The notes beneath the pieces are model-generated. The model was not told the DNA's origin. It saw only the letters and a program-made list of their open reading frames with translations, and did not search any database. Shown here in pieces: positions 8,801 to 16,797 of a DNA stretch of 64,000 nt. The stretch spans positions 40,569-104,568 of the forward strand of contig DASYYZ010000182.1 of assembly GCA_035946735.1 (NCBI GenBank), read 5' to 3'. The stretch's first letter is position 1, and the number at the start of each line of letters is the position of its first letter. The position numbers were made by a program, and so were the translations under genes. The stretch comes from Gp13-AA77 sp035946735 (GTDB lineage: Bacteria > Acidobacteriota > Terriglobia > UBA7540).

Positions 8801-8816
8801 GTTCAATGGGTTGAAC
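8801..8816. promoter_or_regulatory. Putative IclR-family operator, site A
   Basis: GTTCAATGGGTTGAAC is a perfect 6+6 inverted repeat with a 4-base centre. It lies between the divergent lactonase operon and the IclR-type gene, 21 bases before the latter's GTG. It could therefore activate leftwards and repress the regulator's own gene. Matching copies are at 9694-9709 and 4313-4328. Confidence 0.7.
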
Positions 8817-8837
8817 ACTTTCAATTAAGAGTCGAAT

Positions 8838-9614
8838 GTGGTTAACCAAAAGGGCTATTTGCTGCCGTGCGCTGATCGTGTGATCAGCATTCTTGAGTTT
8901 CTGGCTCAGACCAAGAGAGGCTTTTCCGTCTCCGAGATCAGCCGGAATCTCGCGCTTCCTAAGAGTTCGACCTTTCTGATTTTGGCTACATTGGTGAGCC
9001 GGGGATACCTGCAAAAGAACGTCAGGACGGGCAAATATTACTTCGGCGTCGGCCTGGTAAAGCTCAGTCGGAAGGTACTGGACAATCTGGACTTGCGCGA
9101 CATCGCTAAACCGTTCCTCCACTCGCTGATGAAGAAAACCGGCCTTACGGTCCACCTCGCCGTCCTGGCAGACCATGAGGCGGTTCTGATTGATCGTGCC
9201 TGCCCCCGCGGCCTGAGTGTCGGCGCCGACTGGATTGGACGCACCCTTGACATTAATTGCACCGGAGTTGGCAAGGCTCTGGTAGCTTTCCTTTCCGAGG
9301 ACCAGTTTAACCAGTTGACCAGGGCGAAGAGTTTTGCCAGACACAATGAGAATACTATCGTGACTTTTCGAGGCCTGAAACGCGAGCTCGCACGGGTCAG
9401 AGAACTGGGTTATGCGCTCGACGATGAAGAGGACGAGATTGGCCTGCGGTGCATTGGGACTCCCATTTTTGATGCTGAACATGGGACGGTCGGAGCCGTC
9501 AGCGTTGCCGGCACCACGGAAGACATTCCCCTCGAACGTGTCCAGAATCTGGCTTGCACGCTGAAAGAAACCGCCACGGAAATATCCCTGCGCTTTCAAT
9601 CCGCACGCGTATAA
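8838..9614 (+). CDS. IclR-family transcriptional regulator
   Basis: A 258-residue protein with an N-terminal winged helix (about residues 8-70; DRVISILEFLAQTKRGFSVSEISRNL then PKSSTFLILATLVSRGYL) and a C-terminal GAF-like effector domain (about 85-255; GVGKALVAFLS, ELGYALDDEEDEIGLRCIGTPIFD). The start is a GTG; an in-frame stop twelve bases upstream rules out a longer protein, and the ribosome site is weak. IclR proteins that control sugar acid genes (such as KdgR) bind a 2-keto-3-deoxy acid or a similar intermediate; the same is inferred here from the divergent lactonase and dehydratase. Three matching palindromes near it suggest it controls both paralogous receptors and the catabolic genes. 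Confidence 0.92.
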   Translation: MVNQKGYLLPCADRVISILEFLAQTKRGFSVSEISRNLALPKSSTFLILATLVSRGYLQKNVRTGKYYFGVGLVKLSRKVLDNLDLRDIAKPFLHSLMKKTGLTVHLAVLADHEAVLIDRACPRGLSVGADWIGRTLDINCTGVGKALVAFLSEDQFNQLTRAKSFARHNENTIVTFRGLKRELARVRELGYALDDEEDEIGLRCIGTPIFDAEHGTVGAVSVAGTTEDIPLERVQNLACTLKETATEISLRFQSARV

Positions 9615-9633
9615 AACCCGCCGCCGGCGCACC

Positions 9634-9655
9634 GCCCATCGACCGATTCGATGGG
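9634..9655 (+). terminator. Hairpin after the IclR-type gene
   Basis: GCCCATCGA and TCGATGGGC form a perfect 9-bp stem with a 5-base loop, 20 bases after the stop. No T run follows, so it is a possible but atypical terminator. Confidence 0.4.
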
Positions 9656-9693
9656 CCGCCAAACCGCTTACAACAAGAGCAGTGCCCGTTTTT

Positions 9694-9709
9694 GTTCAAC
9701 TTATTGAAC
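9694..9709 (+). promoter_or_regulatory. Putative IclR-family operator, site B
   Basis: GTTCAACTTATTGAAC is a perfect 6+6 inverted repeat with a 4-base centre, 28 bases before the -35 box at 9738. It stands upstream of receptor 2 and its downstream genes. It repeats sites A and C in sequence and geometry. Confidence 0.7.
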
Positions 9710-9737
9710 AGCGCGCTCCTTTACGGCTGCAATGCCC

Positions 9738-9765
9738 TTGACGAATTCCGGCGCCAATGTATCCT
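9738..9765 (+). promoter_or_regulatory. Putative promoter of receptor 2 operon
   Basis: TTGACG (9738-9743), 16 bases, then TATCCT (9760-9765). The leader to the ATG at 9934 would be about 160 bases. Centre-to-box distance from palindrome B places that site near -71, a usual class I activator position. Confidence 0.55.
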
Positions 9766-9933
9766 CAAGGTGTTGATGGGGGAAACTCACTTGCGTGAGT
9801 CATCCGTTCCAGAACGACTGCGTGTAAGTCATGGCAACGGCGGGTGTTCACCGTCCTGACTCGGCATCTTCGGCGGCCAAAGTCACCGCTGAGCCGTAGT
9901 CGTGGGACGAAGCGGAAAAGAAGGAGGTTAACT

Positions 9934-12900
9934 ATGACGGCCATAACGGGCAGAAGTCAGAGCGAAGCGATAACCCTTCGCCACCTGACGATTCGACTCC
10001 AAATTTCGCTGGCTGCACTCGCTTTTATATTGGTTTTCGCCCAGGTTGGTTCGGCAAGTATCGCCGGGAGCATTTCTGGGATCGTGAAGGACCCGAGCGG
10101 GGCTGTGATCCCGGCGGCCAGCGTGGTCGCACTGAATACGCGGACAGGGGTTAGGCAAACCACCACCACCGACTCAGACGGTTTCTACTCCTTCCCCGAG
10201 CTGCCGATCGGCGATTACACAATTAGCATCGAATCGTCTGGCTTCAGGCCCTACAAGCAAACCGGTCTGGTGATCGACATCAGTACCGCGCTGCGCGTCG
10301 ATATAACGCTTGAGATTGGCACAGTCTCGCAAGCGGTGACCGTCTCGAGCACCGCCGTGCATGTGGAGACGACAAGTACCCAGCAAGGGGAGGTGATCAC
10401 CGGGACCCACATGACGAGCCTTCCGCTGAACGGTCGCAGCTACACGGATTTGCTTGCGCTTCAACCCGGGGTCGCCCCACTTGCGTCGGGAGAGTACATT
10501 ACTTACACCAACTCAGCCACTTCGGTTTCCGGCGGCCTCGACGCGGGAGGGCTTTCCATTAACGGGCAGAGAGAAACAGCTAACGGCTTCACGGTGAATG
10601 GAGCTGATGTGAACGAATCCATCTACCAGCAGACCAGCGTCGTTCCTAACCTCGACTCGATTGCGGAGTTTCGCATCCTGACGAGCAACTTTGACGCCGA
10701 GTATGGGAATTACAGCGGCGGTCAGATTATGGTGGTTACGAAATCCGGAACCAACCAATTTCACGGGGATGTTTTCGAGTTCCTTCGCAATGACGCTCTG
10801 GATTCCCGGAACTTTTTCTCACCCACTCGGGGTTCGTTCAAACAGAACCAATTCGGCGCTACGGTGGGAGGACCAATCCGGCATGATAAGGCTTTCTTCT
10901 TTGTCGACTATCAAGGAACCCGCAATGTTATAGGTCAGGACACGGGCAACATTCTGGTGCCTTCGGTGGCTGATCGTGCCGGTGACTTGAGCGACGAAGC
11001 GACCCACTTGACTGGAAAGGTCGCAGGCGCTTCTTGGGCGCAGATGCTTTCCCAGGAGTTGGGCTATCCGGTGGCCGCCGCTGAGCCGTATTACACAACG
11101 GGATGTAACAGTTCCGCCCAATGTGTCTTCCCGAATGCGACCATATGCCGGTCCGCTTTCTCGCCTCCGGTGAGCCATCTCTTGCAGTACATCCCGATGC
11201 CGAATTCAGGCCCGTACTTTACGACCTCGGCTTACAGCGAGACCTTGCGAGACGACAAGGGAGGGGTCCGAGTTGACGGGAGTACCCGTTTCGGAATGCT
11301 TTCCGCATACTACATGGTGGACGATTATACGTTGGTAAATCCATACGCCACTTCCAGCCTTCCCGGATTTGCCGACCAGAATGCCGGCCGTGCTCAACTG
11401 ATCGATCTAAGCGATACGACGTCTTTTGGTGGTTCGGCGTTGAACGAATTTCGCATGAGTTTCACGCGCAACGCCATCTTCGAAAACGAGCCCCTTCCGG
11501 GGCAAGGGACCGGTGTGACGCTGAGCTCGCTGGGCTTCGTCGAGGGATTCAACACGTTGGGAATCGGCCCCGAGGCGACACAGTACGAAGGAGTCCCCCC
11601 GATAGGTCTCAACGAGTTCGGTTTTGGCGTCAGTGCCAATACCACCAAGCAGTTCGACAACATATTCCAATGGCAAGACAATTACAGCAAGATCATCGGC
11701 ACGCACACCTTAAAATTTGGCGGAAATTTCCACTACGACCAGGCGGGCTTGCTTTGGCCCAACTTGACGAGTAACGGCAATTTTGGTTTTAACGGCAACG
11801 AGACAGGAAATGATTTCGCCGACTTCTTGATCGGGGCCCCGGTATTTTTCGCTCAAGGAGCTCCCAACGGTTTTCCGAATCGTTCCCACTACCTCGGGTT
11901 GTACGGTCAGGATAGTTGGCGCGCGAGTCGGAATCTCACCGTCAACTACGGTTTACGTTGGGACGTCAGTCAATTCTGGTACAACCCCAGGAATGAAGTG
12001 GACGCGATGATTCCCGGCGAGCAATCGGTGGACCTTCCCGGAGCTCCCACCGGTTTGCTATTTCCGGGCGACCCGGGGGTTCCCAAAACGGTTGCCCCGA
12101 CGGGCTATCACAACTTCGGTCCGCGGATTGGGCTTGCCTACTCACCCGCCGCGAGCGGCGGAATCCTTAAGCTGATAACCGGCGGGCCAGGCAAGAGCAG
12201 CATCCGGCTGGGCTACGGATTGTTCTACACCGCAATCGAAGACCTGAGCGTGCAAGTTCAGACGGACTATCCTTTTGGCTTGTACTACGTCAGTCCCGTT
12301 CCCTCGCTTTTCACCACTCCTTACGTCGACCGCGGCACCGGTCATAGCGAAGGCCAGCGTTTCCCCGTGGTCTTTCCCCCGCCGCCGTCGCCGTCGCACC
12401 CCAACAACAACGTCAACTGGGCGCAGTTTATACCGATCTCAAGCAATCCCGTCGTATACGGGGGTGATCGGCTTCCTTACAGCGAGGATTACTCTGTCTC
12501 GGTACAACGCCAGTTCGGCTCCGATACGCTGGTCAGCTTAGCGTTTGTCGGCGCGCAAGGACACAGATTGCTCACCGGCCTGGAAGCAAATCCGGGCAAT
12601 CCAACCCTCTGCCTGAGCGTGAGCCAGCCGAATCAAGTAATGCCCGGAACGCCGACCTGCGGGCCCTTCGGGGAAAATGGTGTCTACTACCCCGTCTCTG
12701 GAGGGGTCATTAAAGGCACTCGAGGGCCGTTCGGTCCGCTCTTCGCCAGCAACGCATGGTATGACACGATGGGAAATTCGAATTACAATGCGTTCGAAAC
12801 CTCGGTACGCCACGCTTCCGGGCGAGCCGAATTCCTCGCCAGCTACACGTACAGCAAAGCCATGGACAATGCCTCGGGGCTGGGAGACCAGGTCTACCCG

Positions 12901-13476
12901 TTCAATTACAAGCTCACCAAGGCGCTTTCCGCCTTCGATACAACGAACAATTTCGTGGTCAGTTACTCCTATACCATGCCTTTCGAGAAGTTGTTCGGGC
13001 ACGACCGGCTCGCAGGTGGATGGAAGCTTTCGGGGACGACGCGTTTTGCCACCGGATTTCCTGTCACATTGAACGAGCAGGACGATAACTCGCTGTTGGG
13101 AACATCAGGTTCCGGCATTGGGGGTGGAGTGGATGTGCCCGATTACACTCAGGGAAACCTGAACTTCGCCAATCCTCGTACTGGGCGTCCTTACTTCAAC
13201 ACGTCATTGTTTTCTCCCGAAGCGCTCGGCCAGTTCGGCACGGCCAATCGCCGCTTCTTTCACGGGCCGGGCCTGAACAATTTTGACATGGCGTTGGTCA
13301 AAAACACTCGCCTGACCGAATCGAAGAGTTTAGAATTCCGAGCGGAGTGGTTCAATATCTTTAATCATGCTCAGTTCATGACACCGAATGGGAACATCAA
13401 CAGCGGAACCTTTGGGCTGGTGACGTCGGCGTATGCGCCTCGCATCGGGCAGTTGGCACTGAAGCTTTACTTCTGA
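9934..13476 (+). CDS. TonB-dependent receptor 2 with carboxypeptidase-regulatory-like domain (paralogue of receptor 1)
   Basis: A 1180-residue outer-membrane receptor. The start at 9934 has AAGGAGGT six bases upstream; an ATG 30 codons earlier has no such site. After a signal segment (residues about 20-42) come a CarboxypepD_reg-like domain (GSISGIVKDPSGAVIPAA), a plug with NGRSYTDLLALQPGV and a barrel ending RIGQLALKLYF. It shares large identical blocks with receptor 1 (MPGTPTCGPFGENG, NSNYNA, TYSK, RRFFHGPG) and the same operator arrangement. The different central loops may reflect different glycans or chain lengths. It heads a rightward group with a PHP protein, a glycosidase-like protein and a GH106-like protein, the last three separated by 130 bp or less. 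Confidence 0.92.
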   Translation: MTAITGRSQSEAITLRHLTIRLQISLAALAFILVFAQVGSASIAGSISGIVKDPSGAVIPAASVVALNTRTGVRQTTTTDSDGFYSFPELPIGDYTISIESSGFRPYKQTGLVIDISTALRVDITLEIGTVSQAVTVSSTAVHVETTSTQQGEVITGTHMTSLPLNGRSYTDLLALQPGVAPLASGEYITYTNSATSVSGGLDAGGLSINGQRETANGFTVNGADVNESIYQQTSVVPNLDSIAEFRILTSNFDAEYGNYSGGQIMVVTKSGTNQFHGDVFEFLRNDALDSRNFFSPTRGSFKQNQFGATVGGPIRHDKAFFFVDYQGTRNVIGQDTGNILVPSVADRAGDLSDEATHLTGKVAGASWAQMLSQELGYPVAAAEPYYTTGCNSSAQCVFPNATICRSAFSPPVSHLLQYIPMPNSGPYFTTSAYSETLRDDKGGVRVDGSTRFGMLSAYYMVDDYTLVNPYATSSLPGFADQNAGRAQLIDLSDTTSFGGSALNEFRMSFTRNAIFENEPLPGQGTGVTLSSLGFVEGFNTLGIGPEATQYEGVPPIGLNEFGFGVSANTTKQFDNIFQWQDNYSKIIGTHTLKFGGNFHYDQAGLLWPNLTSNGNFGFNGNETGNDFADFLIGAPVFFAQGAPNGFPNRSHYLGLYGQDSWRASRNLTVNYGLRWDVSQFWYNPRNEVDAMIPGEQSVDLPGAPTGLLFPGDPGVPKTVAPTGYHNFGPRIGLAYSPAASGGILKLITGGPGKSSIRLGYGLFYTAIEDLSVQVQTDYPFGLYYVSPVPSLFTTPYVDRGTGHSEGQRFPVVFPPPPSPSHPNNNVNWAQFIPISSNPVVYGGDRLPYSEDYSVSVQRQFGSDTLVSLAFVGAQGHRLLTGLEANPGNPTLCLSVSQPNQVMPGTPTCGPFGENGVYYPVSGGVIKGTRGPFGPLFASNAWYDTMGNSNYNAFETSVRHASGRAEFLASYTYSKAMDNASGLGDQVYPFNYKLTKALSAFDTTNNFVVSYSYTMPFEKLFGHDRLAGGWKLSGTTRFATGFPVTLNEQDDNSLLGTSGSGIGGGVDVPDYTQGNLNFANPRTGRPYFNTSLFSPEALGQFGTANRRFFHGPGLNNFDMALVKNTRLTESKSLEFRAEWFNIFNHAQFMTPNGNINSGTFGLVTSAYAPRIGQLALKLYF

Positions 13477-13547
13477 TTCCGGCTGGGTTGCCGGGAAGTT
13501 CTACCGGCATCCGTATAGGCGCGCTATGGTGGCGGGAGGCTGCAAAC

Positions 13548-14921
13548 ATGGATGCCACGCGAATCATGGGCTGGGCACGATTCCTTGTTCCCATTCTTCT
13601 TCTAGGATTCAATTGGCTCACCGCCACTCACCTCTTTGGGCAATCCCCGGCAAGGCCGGAGCCGCCTGATTGGTTTTCAGGCGACGCCCACGTCCATCGC
13701 GGCATTGGCTGCGGTCGCGCCAATGAAAAAGAGATGCTCACGCCGCGACAGCTTCTGGAAATGATGAAGACGAATAACCTGGCCGTCATTTCTGTGCTCA
13801 GCGATATCGGAAATGGTGAAATCAAGGACGCCGCGAAGGATATACCACTCATGACCGGACGGGACGATCCGGTCTCGACTCCCGATCACATCGTGCATTG
13901 GGACGCCGAATGGCACTACGATCCTGAAGGCGTCACGTTTGAGCGAAAGGTAATCGGTGGTCACCTGATCCTGCTGGGATTGAGGCAGGGCGGACAGCCG
14001 TTCGCTCAGTACACCTATCCGATTTTCGAGTGGGCGAAAGATCGGGGCGCGATTGGCGGTTACGCGCACATGCAGTATTTGCCTTTCGCCTTCTATCCGC
14101 CGCCCGACGGCATCCCTCAATCGCTCGACTGCTGCGCACCGCTGGAGTATCCGGTGGAAACGGCGCTAGGAAGCTCGTCGTTCCTGATGGAGGACGTGCA
14201 TGGAAGCGACTCGGCAATTCAGGCTTATTATCGAATTTTGAATTGCGGGTTCCGGCTCGGTCTGGTGGCGAGCACGGACTATTCCTGCAATTACCTCGAA
14301 CCCCTCGGAACGCTCTTGACGTACGTGAGAATTCCGGCGGGCAATCTCAGTTACGACAAATGGATCGAAGGCCTCGCCAAGGGGAAAACCGTGGTGTCCC
14401 GAAATGCCCACAACGAATTCCTGGACCTTAAGGTGAACGATTCGGCGCAGCCCGGCGACGAGATTCGGTTGGAAGGAAAGGGCCCGGTGCGAGTTCGGGT
14501 GGAGTGGACAAGCGTTAAGAAGGCGGTCGGCAGAATTGAGGTGGTCCAGAATGGATCGGTGGTGGCATCCAAGACCGCCGAGGTCGCGCCCGGCTCACCG
14601 GCGGTTTTCGAGACTACACTGCGGTTCCCAAAAAGTGGATGGCTCGCCGCCCGGCGGATGGATTGGCAGAACGGACACCAGACTCATACCGGGGCCGTTT
14701 ACGTGGTGGTGAGAGGGCAGCCCATCCGTGCCAGCGCCCGCGACGCGGAGTTCTACGTCAAGTGGATCGACAACCTGATTCAGAAAACGTCCCCTGGCGG
14801 CGCCTGGAGTACGTTTCTCTCCAAGGACCGCGAGGCCGCTCAAGCCCGCTATCGAAAAGCCCGGGCGATATTTGAGGAAAGAGCGCGTGAGGCTCAGAAG
14901 CAGGCCGCAGCCAATCCATGA
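13548..14921 (+). CDS. CehA/McbA-family PHP-domain metallohydrolase, exported
   Basis: A 457-residue protein with a signal anchor or signal peptide (residues about 6-32) and then the PHP metal site GDAHVHRG (about residues 45-52), the hallmark of the CehA/McbA type. Further His and Asp residues follow (HIVHWDAEWH, GGHLILLG, YAHMQY). GGAGG lies eight bases before the start at 13548, which is preferred to an ATG 20 codons upstream. Known relatives hydrolyse esters, including carbamate and phosphate esters, but many are uncharacterised. It overlaps the next gene by four bases (ATGA), so the two are translationally coupled. In this cluster it might remove an ester substituent from a glycan; that is speculative. 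Confidence 0.8.
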   Translation: MDATRIMGWARFLVPILLLGFNWLTATHLFGQSPARPEPPDWFSGDAHVHRGIGCGRANEKEMLTPRQLLEMMKTNNLAVISVLSDIGNGEIKDAAKDIPLMTGRDDPVSTPDHIVHWDAEWHYDPEGVTFERKVIGGHLILLGLRQGGQPFAQYTYPIFEWAKDRGAIGGYAHMQYLPFAFYPPPDGIPQSLDCCAPLEYPVETALGSSSFLMEDVHGSDSAIQAYYRILNCGFRLGLVASTDYSCNYLEPLGTLLTYVRIPAGNLSYDKWIEGLAKGKTVVSRNAHNEFLDLKVNDSAQPGDEIRLEGKGPVRVRVEWTSVKKAVGRIEVVQNGSVVASKTAEVAPGSPAVFETTLRFPKSGWLAARRMDWQNGHQTHTGAVYVVVRGQPIRASARDAEFYVKWIDNLIQKTSPGGAWSTFLSKDREAAQARYRKARAIFEERAREAQKQAAANP

Positions 14922-16666
14922 AGGCAAGCGAGAAGCACGCTACAGGCATTCCGTTGTGGAACGGCAAAAGCAGTGACGCTACTGGGCAAACCCGTGGTCG
15001 TGCGCGGCTTTTTCAAGGGATCAGAGAATTGAAGAGTGGCCTAACTCGTCGTGAACTCTTGGAGCGAATCGGTCAAACGGTGTTGGCTGCCGGCCTTTCC
15101 GCCCTTTCGTTGGACGCGGAACAGGCACCCTTGTTTAACGGCCACAAGGTGATTTTGGACGATCAGAACAAAATCATTCCGTGGTCTACGCCGATCCAGA
15201 ATGCTTACGACCATTTTCTCCGCTTGCGCTGGGACTTTATCAAGACCAAAGTGCCTAACTGCCCCGGACCGCCCCCACGATCGTCGTATCCGCAGTTCTA
15301 CTTCTATTGCGCATTCTGGGACAAGGATGGAAGACTTGATCCCGACACCTGGATGAACGATGTGGCAGAGAAAATCCCGAACTGGTTTGAATCGGCGCGC
15401 TTGTATTATGCCTATACGGGCGACACTACGGTGATGACCATCGTAAAAAAGCTCATGGACTACACGATTGCTCATGGTACCAGCCCTTCAACCTTCGCCT
15501 GGCCGAATTTTCCCTATACGACGACGAACGCTGGAGACATGGAATTCCGCGGGTTTACTGGCGCCAAGAGATTTCTCCTTCATGAGACCCTGGTTGGCTA
15601 CGCGGGGGATATGGGCCTGGTCTATTACCGCATGTACCTCTACAGCGGTGACAGGACATACCTGACTGCCGCTCTCAATGTGGCGAACAAGCTGGCGCGC
15701 GAGGTGCGCACCGGCACTGCCACCCAATCGGTCTGGCCTGACCGGGTGGTGATGGATAGCGGAAAGGTCACGTCGGATTACGGAGCGCACTGGGTGGGCT
15801 GTTACATGTTACTCGACCAATTGATTAAGGCGAACCGTGGCGATGTGAAGGCTTACCAGAATGCGCGTGACAAGGCCCGAGACTTTCTCCTGCAGTTTCC
15901 GCTAAAGACCGGCTATTGGGCCGACGGACATACCGACAACTCGGATTACGGCAACACGTACAAGAGCAACACGCCTGCCAGCAACTACACTTTGGCGCTA
16001 TTCGATTATCCCGAATTGGATCCTGACTGGCGGACAGATGTGCCCAAGTTGATCAAGTGGACTGAAGACAATTTTGTTTTTCGTTGCGCCCCCGGGGAGC
16101 CGGCGACCGAGTGGGGAGCCAATATCGTGGGGGAGCAGGACGGATTCCTGCCCAAAATGGACTATCAAACCGCGCGCTATGCCGCGCAGTGCGCCCGATG
16201 GTATGCGGTTTCGCGGGATGAAACCTACAAGGAAAAAGCCTATCGATGTTTGAATTGGGTGACTTATTGCAATAAGCCAGATGGTGAAGCGTCTGAAAGT
16301 CCGGTGAGCAAACATATCTCCAACTGGTGGTCGGACTGCTACGGCGAGTGTCCCAGGATGTTTTACCCAGCGTTTGCGGGGGTTCCCGAATGGGCGCCAC
16401 CGGACGAAAACCACATTCTCTATTCGGATGCGGTACTTAAGGATGTTTTTTACGCCCCAAAGAGGGTCCAATACACCGCCACCCAGAAGGCAGGAACGGA
16501 GTATCTGCGGCTGGCATTTCGCCCAGCCCGCATTACACTTAAAGGCGCCAGGCTCCCTTTACGTTTTGATCTCGATGCCGAGGGCTACACCTTGAGAAGA
16601 ATCGGAGAAGAAGATTATGCAGTGAATATCAGGAGGACGGAGGTCGGTCAGGTGGTTATCCAGTAA
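14918..16666 (+). CDS. Tat-exported six-hairpin-glycosidase-like protein
   Basis: A 582-residue protein beginning in the ATGA overlap with the PHP gene. Residues about 43-66 (LTRRELLERIGQTVLAAGLS) carry a twin-Arg followed by a hydrophobic stretch, typical of a Tat signal, so it is probably exported folded. The body is rich in aromatic, helical repeats (ARLYYAYTGDTTVM, GLVYYRMYLYSGDRTYL, ARWYAVSRDETYKEKAY), the pattern of alpha/alpha-toroid glycosidases or polysaccharide lyases. A short beta-rich C-terminal segment follows. I do not recognise a specific GH or PL family, and no catalytic residue can be assigned. Position between the PHP protein and the GH106-like protein supports a role in glycan breakdown. 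Confidence 0.65.
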   Translation: MKASEKHATGIPLWNGKSSDATGQTRGRARLFQGIRELKSGLTRRELLERIGQTVLAAGLSALSLDAEQAPLFNGHKVILDDQNKIIPWSTPIQNAYDHFLRLRWDFIKTKVPNCPGPPPRSSYPQFYFYCAFWDKDGRLDPDTWMNDVAEKIPNWFESARLYYAYTGDTTVMTIVKKLMDYTIAHGTSPSTFAWPNFPYTTTNAGDMEFRGFTGAKRFLLHETLVGYAGDMGLVYYRMYLYSGDRTYLTAALNVANKLAREVRTGTATQSVWPDRVVMDSGKVTSDYGAHWVGCYMLLDQLIKANRGDVKAYQNARDKARDFLLQFPLKTGYWADGHTDNSDYGNTYKSNTPASNYTLALFDYPELDPDWRTDVPKLIKWTEDNFVFRCAPGEPATEWGANIVGEQDGFLPKMDYQTARYAAQCARWYAVSRDETYKEKAYRCLNWVTYCNKPDGEASESPVSKHISNWWSDCYGECPRMFYPAFAGVPEWAPPDENHILYSDAVLKDVFYAPKRVQYTATQKAGTEYLRLAFRPARITLKGARLPLRFDLDAEGYTLRRIGEEDYAVNIRRTEVGQVVIQ

Positions 16667-16797
16667 GGTGTGTGTCCTCAAAGATCACGGAATTCCGATT
16701 TTCTCTTTTTCATTCGACCCTTCCCACCATATCCGAGGCCAATCATCTTTTTGAGTAGTCTGCCGGCGGTGAAATAGGGTGACGAGGTGACGGAGAC

